DNA of 64,000 nucleotides, from assembly GCA_005019695.1 (NCBI GenBank), contig RXID01015047.1:1-64000 (forward strand). Direction: 5' to 3'. Positions within the stretch are counted from its first letter, which is position 1; every line of letters starts with the position of its first letter. Below are positions 57,691-64,000 of the stretch, one piece after another. The notes beneath the pieces were generated by a model that ran no database searches, was not told the origin of the DNA, and was given only the letters and a program-made list of their open reading frames with translations. The position numbers and the translations under genes are program-made. This stretch comes from Trichopus zeylanicus subsp. travancoricus (lineage: Eukaryota > Streptophyta > Magnoliopsida > Dioscoreales > Dioscoreaceae).

Positions 57691-60600
57691 CAACTTTTTT
57701 CTTGTTGTTAGTTGACTTCTTTTGATGTTTGATTTAAAAGAATAATTATCGGCTTTAGATTATACCAATTGTTCCTAATTTAATAATTGATAACCTCTTG
57801 GGTTATTGTCAATTAAGTTTGAAGTGCCACCAATGGCTTCTAAGACTTATGTCGGTGAGCATAAAGTGTGACCGATAGTTTTATGTGTGTTGTTAGTTGA
57901 CTTCTTTTGAGCATGATGCTTAACTAATTGACTAAGTGAGTTCAAACTCACTTTTGTTCAGTTTGATTTAAAGAAATGATTAGCGGCCTGAGCTCATATT
58001 AATCATCCTCGATTTGATAACCGACAACCTTTCTTAGCTTGTGTTAGTTCGATTTTGAGGTATTGTCGATGACTTTGAGCTTATTGTTGACTAACCCTAA
58101 CTAATTTGAAATTGACTTGACCAAGGCTTAATCTCGGTTTGAGTCCGACTTGATTTAGTTTGAAGTTCAAATTTGTTCCAGTTTAAGTCTGATTTGATTT
58201 AGTTTAATATTCAGAATTTTATTTTGGTTCGAATTTGAGTTGATTCAGTTCGATGTTTAAAACCTGATTTTGGTTCAAATATGATTTGATTCAGTTCAAT
58301 ATTTAAAACTTGACTTAATTTAGTTCAATATTTAGAACTCAATTTTGATTGAATATTATTTGATTTAATTCGATATTCAGAACTTGATTTCGATCAGGTT
58401 TGATTTGATTTAGTTTAATGTTTAAAACTCAACTTCAATTCGAATTTGATTTGATTCAATTCAATGTTCAAAATTTAACTTTGGTTTGATTCAGTTCAAT
58501 GTTCAAAACTTAGTTTTGATTCAAGTTTGATTTGATTCAGTTCAATGTTTAGAACTCAACTCTGGTTTGAGTCTAATTTGACCCAGTTTGAGTCGGGTTT
58601 GATCTTGTGTTAAATTTTCATCAAGTCTTGAACTTGTTCCTTAATGTATCTTAGATCTGACTCTTGTTGGGTTCTTAATGGATTCTCAATGAATGTTGAA
58701 TCCAACCCTAATTGGATTCTTATTGGATCTTTAATGGAACTTGGATTCAATCCTTCATGAGTTCTTCTTTGATCCTTAATGGATGTTGACCAACTCTTGA
58801 TGGATTCTTATTGGATCTTTAATGGATGTTGGATCCAACTCTTATTAGATTATTATTGGATCCTTAATGGATCTTGGATCTGACCCTTATTGGGTTCTTA
58901 TTGGATTTTGGATTCAACCCTTATTAGGTTTTTATCGGATCCTTAATGGATCTTGGATCTTACCCAATCGGGTTCTTCTTGGATTCTTAATGGATCTTGG
59001 ATCCGATCCTTAATGGGTTTTTATTAGATCCTTAGCAAATCTTGAATCCGATATTGATTGGGTTCTTTTTTAGATCCTTAATAGATCTTAGATATGACTT
59101 TGATTGGGTTCTTATTGGATCCTTATTGGATCTTGGACTTAATCCTGGTGAGGTCTTATTGGATCTAGATTCAACCTATTAATAGGTTTAGATTTGACCC
59201 ATGTTGGACCCTTATTAGATTTAGGTTCGAAGCTTAATAGACTTGGGTTCAAGTTCAAGTTAATTTTAGTTTAGGTTCAACCTAGTTCTAGTTCAAATTT
59301 GACTTGGTTTTGGTTCAAGTTTGACCTAGTTTCAATTCAAGTTTAACTTAGTTTTGGTTCAGATTTAACCTAGTTTTGGTTTAGGTTCGATCTGATTTTG
59401 ATGCAAGTTTGACTTGATTTTGGTTTAGTTTGAACTTAGTTTAGCCCAATTAGTATTTAGTTCGAACTTGATTGAACCCAATTACGGTTTAGTTTGAATT
59501 AGACTTAACTTGATTACGGCTAATTCGAATTTTATTTCACCCGATTAGGATAAATTCAAACTTGGTTTGACCTAATTAGGATTTGGTTCGAACTCAGTTT
59601 AATTTGGATTGATTTGATTTGAACCTGATTAGAATTGGGTCTAAACTGACCTGATTTAGGTTTACCTAATGTGAACTTGATTGAGGTTGGGTTTAGTCTT
59701 GATTTGGTTTGAATCGACCCAATCAAAACCGAATTAGGTTTGAATCCGATCCAATTTAAGTTAGGTTGACTTGATTTGAACTTATTGGGGTTAGGTCTAA
59801 ATTAACTTGATTCAGGATGACCCGATTTAAATCTGATTAGGTTTGAGTTTGAACTAATTTGATCCAAATTGATCTAATTTGAACCTGATTAGGATTGAAT
59901 CTGAAATGATTTGATTTAGATTGACCCGATTTGAACTTGATTAGGGATTGGATTTGATTAATTTTGATTCAGGTTAACCCAATTTGGACTTGATTGAAGC
60001 TTGGGTCTGAATCAATTTTGATTTGGATTAACTCAATTACGATTTAGGTTTATTTAATTTGAATTTAAATTTATTTATTTGATCAATTTAGATCTATTTA
60101 GTGGTTTGTTCAAGTCAAATTGGTTTAGTCAGTTTATTTAATTTTGCCAAATTGACTTAATTTCAATTTGATTAGACCAATTAATTTAATTGATTTGGTT
60201 AATTTATTATAAATCCCTTCGGTTATCAGGATAACTTTGGGTTAACTTGCGGTTTGACTCTAAATCAATTTGATTCTTAGACGAGCCCACAAACTGACTT
60301 TTAGTCTACTAGATTTTCAAGTGAGTCTGTGAACTGATTTTGAGTTTGATTTGAATTTCAGATGAGCCCACGAGCTGGCTCTAAACTGATTGATTTTCAA
60401 ACAAGTTCGTTGGTTGGTTTTGAGTTAAAAATTGATTTTCGGACAAGCAGAGGATGACTCTAAACCAAATGATTTTTTGGTGAACCCATGGATTGATCGT
60501 AAATCAAAATTAACTTCCAGATCAGCTCATAAGCTATCTTTTTGTTAGAAATTGGCTTTTTTATTAGCTTGCAGTTTGAGCCAAAACTGAATGACTCAAG
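57691..60600. repeat. Chain of degenerate short tandem-repeat blocks
   Basis: Five or six successive blocks, each of a different drifting unit. About 57700-58110: two loose copies of a unit near 200 bases (gttgttagttgacttctttt at 57705 and 57890). 58120-58600: tttgattcagttcaatgttc units, roughly 30-60 bases apart. 58610-59170: ttggatccttaatggatctt units, about eleven. 59200-59440: ggttcaagtttgacctagtt units, near 30 bases. 59450-60060: gaacctgattaggattgg units, near 60 bases. 60230-60600: gatgagcccacgagctggct-type units. No frame is open through any block on either strand. No gene or known element domain is seen. Confidence 0.75.
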
Positions 60601-61131
60601 TAATGTCGTAGTCTAATTCTAAATTAATTAGTTTAAACACAAAAATCGAAACAAAAAATATATATATTTTAGTAATATATATTTTATTATTATTATTTTT
60701 TACAACTGGTCGTATTTTTTTTCCGAAACAAAAACATTTTTTTATATTATTATTATTATTATTTTTATTTTAGTCCCTCCTTCTCCTCTTCTCCTCTTCT
60801 CCTTCTCCTTCGCCTCTTCTTTACTGTATATGCATTGTAAAAGTGATATATTTAACTTTTCTGGAGATGCATTGAAGTGATATAATTACTTTGTAGGTAA
60901 CATTCGGCGTGACCATGTGTCGGAAAAGGCCTATTGCATCCAGAGGTACTAAACATGTACGTTAGCATCGCCTACGAGCATGCGTTGCTTTGGAGATATT
61001 CCTAATCACAGTCATATAACAGTGGTTGAAACTTTTACGCACTAAATTAAGTTAGTTTCTTGCGCTGGACATAGTGAAGGACTTGCGTACTGCTTTAATG
61101 GTTGTACCCTTCTATTCATTTCTTTTATCTA
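60601..61131. other. AT- and CT-rich intergenic sequence
   Basis: It includes ATT runs near 60680-60770 and a CTCCTTCTC run near 60775-60815. No gene seen. Confidence 0.45.
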
Positions 61132-62023
61132 GGCCCGTTTGGTTCGATTTCGGATTTAGAAATTGTGAAATCATGAAAATTGAGTGGAAATTTAGCATAT
61201 TACATAAAATATTAATTTATATATAAATTAATATAGAAATATAATAAACTTAATTTAAAAATTTATAATTATAGAAATATATGTTAACTAATTATTATTA
61301 TTTTCATGTAAAATAAATGTTTTTTAAAAAAAGTTTCTTTTTATCATATTTTATTTATAAATAATTAGAAAAGTATAATAATGTTATTATTAAATATATA
61401 CAAATAATTAAAAATAATAAATATTTTAAAAAGGTCAAAAAAGACAGATTATGTAAGTAACTTATTATAATCAATTACAGATTTATTTAATATAATTTTG
61501 TTATTATCTTCTAAAATAATTTTTAATAAACATAGAAAATATATACTTATTTTTTGAAAATAATTTATTTGTAAGTAATTTGAGAAATAAAATAAATTTA
61601 ATTTTTAAATTATTGAAATAATTTTAAAAATTAATAAGATTTTACAAAAAGACCCAAAAATAAAGGGACTTCAGTTTCACTATATGTACAAATATTATAA
61701 TAAATATTACGATGATTTGTATCTACTACAAAGACAACTTAATATATTAGAAAAGACATATTAGCATGTTAATACAAAAGTCCACTTAAAAGATGGTTAA
61801 ATACATAATTTAACTCGACAGGTTATTACAAAATATATAACTACATACTTGTATCATCCATAAACTCCTGAATCCACTCAATTCTGTCATCATCATCCAT
61901 ACCATCAACAAATGCCATGCTATCAATCTCGTCCTCATGTAAACACCTATATGTAAGTTTCAGAAAGGGCTTACTAAATCATTCCCCCTTAAACTTCATC
62001 AAAGTTGGATACACGACTTTTTT

Positions 62024-62930
62024 TTAAGAATCCTTTCCAGCTGTTTGAAGGGAGGATGCAACTTGACACATGCTGATCATCAACTCTTTCATCATCATCT
62101 GATCAACAATTTTTCCCTTGCGCTTACATGACCTCGATGTATTCTCTGAAGAAGAGGCTTGTTGTTTACCTTTCGACTGACTACTAGTAGCATAGTTGGT
62201 AGAAAGTCTCTCTCTATTAGCTGCATTCTGAGTATCCTCGTCTACAGAATGCTGTTGTTGAGCCTCATCTCTATTAAAATCTTCTCCAAAATTGTCAAAT
62301 ACAGATTTAGCCATACTACCAGTAGCATAGTCTGATCCACAAATCAGGAGCAACTCCTCGTAAAGGGGTATACGTGTGTTCAAAATATGTTTAGCTTCCG
62401 GAATTTACTGCAAGATTATATTTAAAATATGTTAGATGTAACATAAACTGATAATATATTTAAAAAAATTTAAAAATAGAAAAAATATATTTCTTTCTTA
62501 CGGCTATGATATCAACATAGACTTATCCGGATGCTGTGATCATCTTCTTATCTTTAATCCACCATACCCCACTGAAGTCTTGTACCTTTTTAATGACTGC
62601 AACTCGTTTTTTTAATGTCTTCTTATAATGACTTTCAACATTATCAGCGTTGAACTCAGTATTGAACTGTGCATTCATAGCATTTGCAGCTGTGACAAAT
62701 GCTTGCCTCTTGAAAGACTTGTCTTGCTTTAAACTTGCATGCACTTGTCTAACTAAAAAATTAATAAGAAACTCAGAGTTGTTTTTAGACCACACTTTAT
62801 GTGATCTATGAATCCTGGCCTTGGTTGTTCTTTGTTTCGCAACTGCTACTTCCAAATTAGGACTCCTGTCAGAAAATAAGTTGGAGTCCAGAGCTTCATA
62901 TCCATCTAAGTCTATACCTTTTAAACAATA
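62024..62930 (-). pseudogene. Harbinger Myb/SANT-like DNA-binding protein
   Basis: The N-terminal exon (about 62930-62523) holds the Myb/SANT-like domain: KVWSKNNSEFLINFLVRQV, KRQAFVTAANAMNAQFN, ADNVESHYKKTLKKRVAVIK and a closing GVWWIKDKKMITAS. A TAA (near 62523) follows in frame, before sequence that would otherwise lead into a small intron. The C-terminal exon (about 62400-62024) reads EAKHILNTRIPLYEELLLIC then GSDYATGSMAKSVFDNF, a Gln/Ser-rich linker, a basic SCKRKGK motif and a helix (MMMKELMISMCQVASSLQTA). The order fits the PIF/Harbinger ORF1 product, which binds DNA and helps bring the transposase to the nucleus. One stop separates it from an intact gene. Confidence 0.75.
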
Positions 62931-63121
62931 ACATAGGCTTTAGTAAACAAGTATAATAATACATATACATTTAATATAAAAAACAAGCATTATATCAAGC
63001 AAACTAGTGTAATAATAGCACATCCACAATACAATTCACGTAAATATTGGCACAAGCGAAATATTTTGATATAAGCAAAAAAGGATAAACACAAAAATAT
63101 GTTCACAGACACAACTAAATC

Positions 63122-64000
63122 CTAATGATGATTATAAACCTCCCATATCTCTGCAGCTATGTTATCCCTCAAATGAATCCACCGGAGATTCTCCTCATGT
63201 TGCTCCCTTATTGTTTGACTAATATAGAATGACTCATTCTCTGCTTCAACCTCGTTCTCATCATCCATATCCACATTCCTGTTCAGTATTTCGTCATTTG
63301 GATCAGTAGTCATGATATAATTGTGGATGACACAACAAACAAGAACTATATCAACTTGGGTTTTGAATGGAAAGAAAGGAGTCACCTCCAATATACGAAA
63401 ACGTCCCTTCAAAATCCCAAAAGCTCATTCAACTTTAGACCTTAGAGATGTATGCCAGTAATTGAATAACTCTTTTGTATTTTGTGGTGGGTGACCCAGT
63501 TGTTCCTTCAGATGGTATCTCACCCCCCTATATGGTGCAATAAATCCAGCCATTGTTGGGTAACCAACATCAACAAGATAATATTTTCCTTCTATTAGCT
63601 TCAGACAACCGAGAGGAGGTCGTGAAATAGCATCTTTCAATACCGTAAAATCATTTGCAAATCCTTCCCATCCTACCAAAACATATAAAAATTTAAGACC
63701 GGCGTCAACTGAAGCTAAGACATTTTGCGTGACACCCTTGCGTCCACAAAAACGTGCAATCATATTCGACGGTACTCTCGCATGCATATGTGTTCCATCA
63801 ACTAATCCAATACAATCCTACATAAAATATAATCAAATATTAAAAACATGTTTTTAATCAAATAAATCTAATTTGTTATAACAGCATACCTTAAACCACG
63901 GATAATAGTTACTATTGTTCTCTATGATAGGATGTGTCGAAGCGTCTGCTTGAGACATGAACTGATCTCTGATTTCACATATAGCTCGGAGGCATGCACT
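63122..64000 (-). pseudogene. Harbinger DDE transposase, near-intact, single internal stop, partial
   Basis: Exons 63890-64000 (continuing outside; AICEIRDQFMSQADASTHP) and 63122-63817. The second exon reads DCIGLVDGTHMHARVPSN (first Asp), QNVLASVDAGLKFLYVLVGW, EGFANDFTVLKDA (second Asp), GKYYLVDVGYPTMAGFIAPY, RGVRYHLKEQLGHPPQNTKE, HTSLRSKVE (catalytic Glu), then TGA (near 63424), then AFGILKGRFRIL and CCVIHNYIM. The family has Arg right after the Glu, so a single CGA-to-TGA change explains the stop. All three catalytic residues of the DDE triad are kept. The C-terminus ends at TAG/TAA near 63122. The enzyme would excise and insert the element at 3-bp targets. Confidence 0.88.

Larger units (their letters stand above)
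61132..64000 (-). mobile_element. PIF/Harbinger transposon, well preserved, runs off the right edge
   Basis: The left end is probably at 61132, where ggcccgtttggttcga matches the usual Harbinger/Tourist terminal sequence, preceded by cta as a possible 3-bp target. Both element genes are on the minus strand: the Myb-like gene at about 62024-62930 and the transposase at 63122 to beyond 64000. The other terminus lies outside the window. 61190-61650 is AT-rich non-coding. Confidence 0.82.

Noticed and set aside
1..64000. CRISPR arrays, bacterial operons, riboswitches, phage or plasmid features
   Set aside because: The sequence is plant nuclear DNA; no regularly spaced palindromic repeats with unique spacers or bacterial gene families were seen.

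Overview
The window is plant nuclear DNA. The evidence is spliceosomal introns with GT/AG borders, several families of plant LTR retrotransposons, PIF/Harbinger, hAT-like and Mutator-like DNA elements, and genes of plant-specific families. GC-rich first exons beside AT-rich introns suggest a monocot, probably not a grass; that is a guess from composition only. I see no bacterial genes, CRISPR array or rRNA.

Only two genes look complete. One (28418-31821, +, four exons) encodes a 753-residue protein with an N-terminal C2 (NT-C2, EEIG1/EHBP1-type) domain. The other (35167-40106, +, three exons, 3.8-kb first intron) encodes a methyl-CpG-binding-domain protein of the MBD10/MBD11 type. Two more are damaged: the last exon of a cytosolic glutamyl-tRNA synthetase at the left edge (in-frame TGA) and a glutaredoxin-like gene at 44.3-45.2 kb (two frameshifts). 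Three small gene fragments lie among transposons at 15-26 kb: mitochondrial chaperonin CPN60, a G3BP-like RRM protein and, less surely, a PP2A B' subunit.

The rest is nested mobile DNA. At 3.87-10.6 kb a chromodomain-type Ty3-gypsy remnant is split by a 5.3-kb block made of a miniature LTR element (TRIM, +) joined tail to tail to a nearly full-length Ty1-copia element (-). The whole block is bounded by one 6-bp duplication. Next comes a Tat-lineage gypsy gag-protease remnant (10.7-12.9 kb), an 802-bp Mutator-like element with a GC-rich minisatellite core (14.2-15.0 kb), and a decayed PIF/Harbinger transposon (16.1-19.7 kb) carrying a 484-bp hAT-like element. A copia element with large internal deletion lies at 20.8-23.5 kb. 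A 1.3-kb hAT-like element follows the MBD gene (40.75-42.04 kb).

From about 46.4 to 57.2 kb lies a Tat-lineage gypsy element with pol on the minus strand and an extra antisense reading frame on the plus strand; a second, internally deleted copy of the first copia family sits inside that frame. From 57.7 to 60.6 kb there is a chain of degenerate short tandem-repeat blocks. From 61.1 kb to the right edge lies a better preserved PIF/Harbinger transposon with both its Myb-like gene and its DDE transposase gene.
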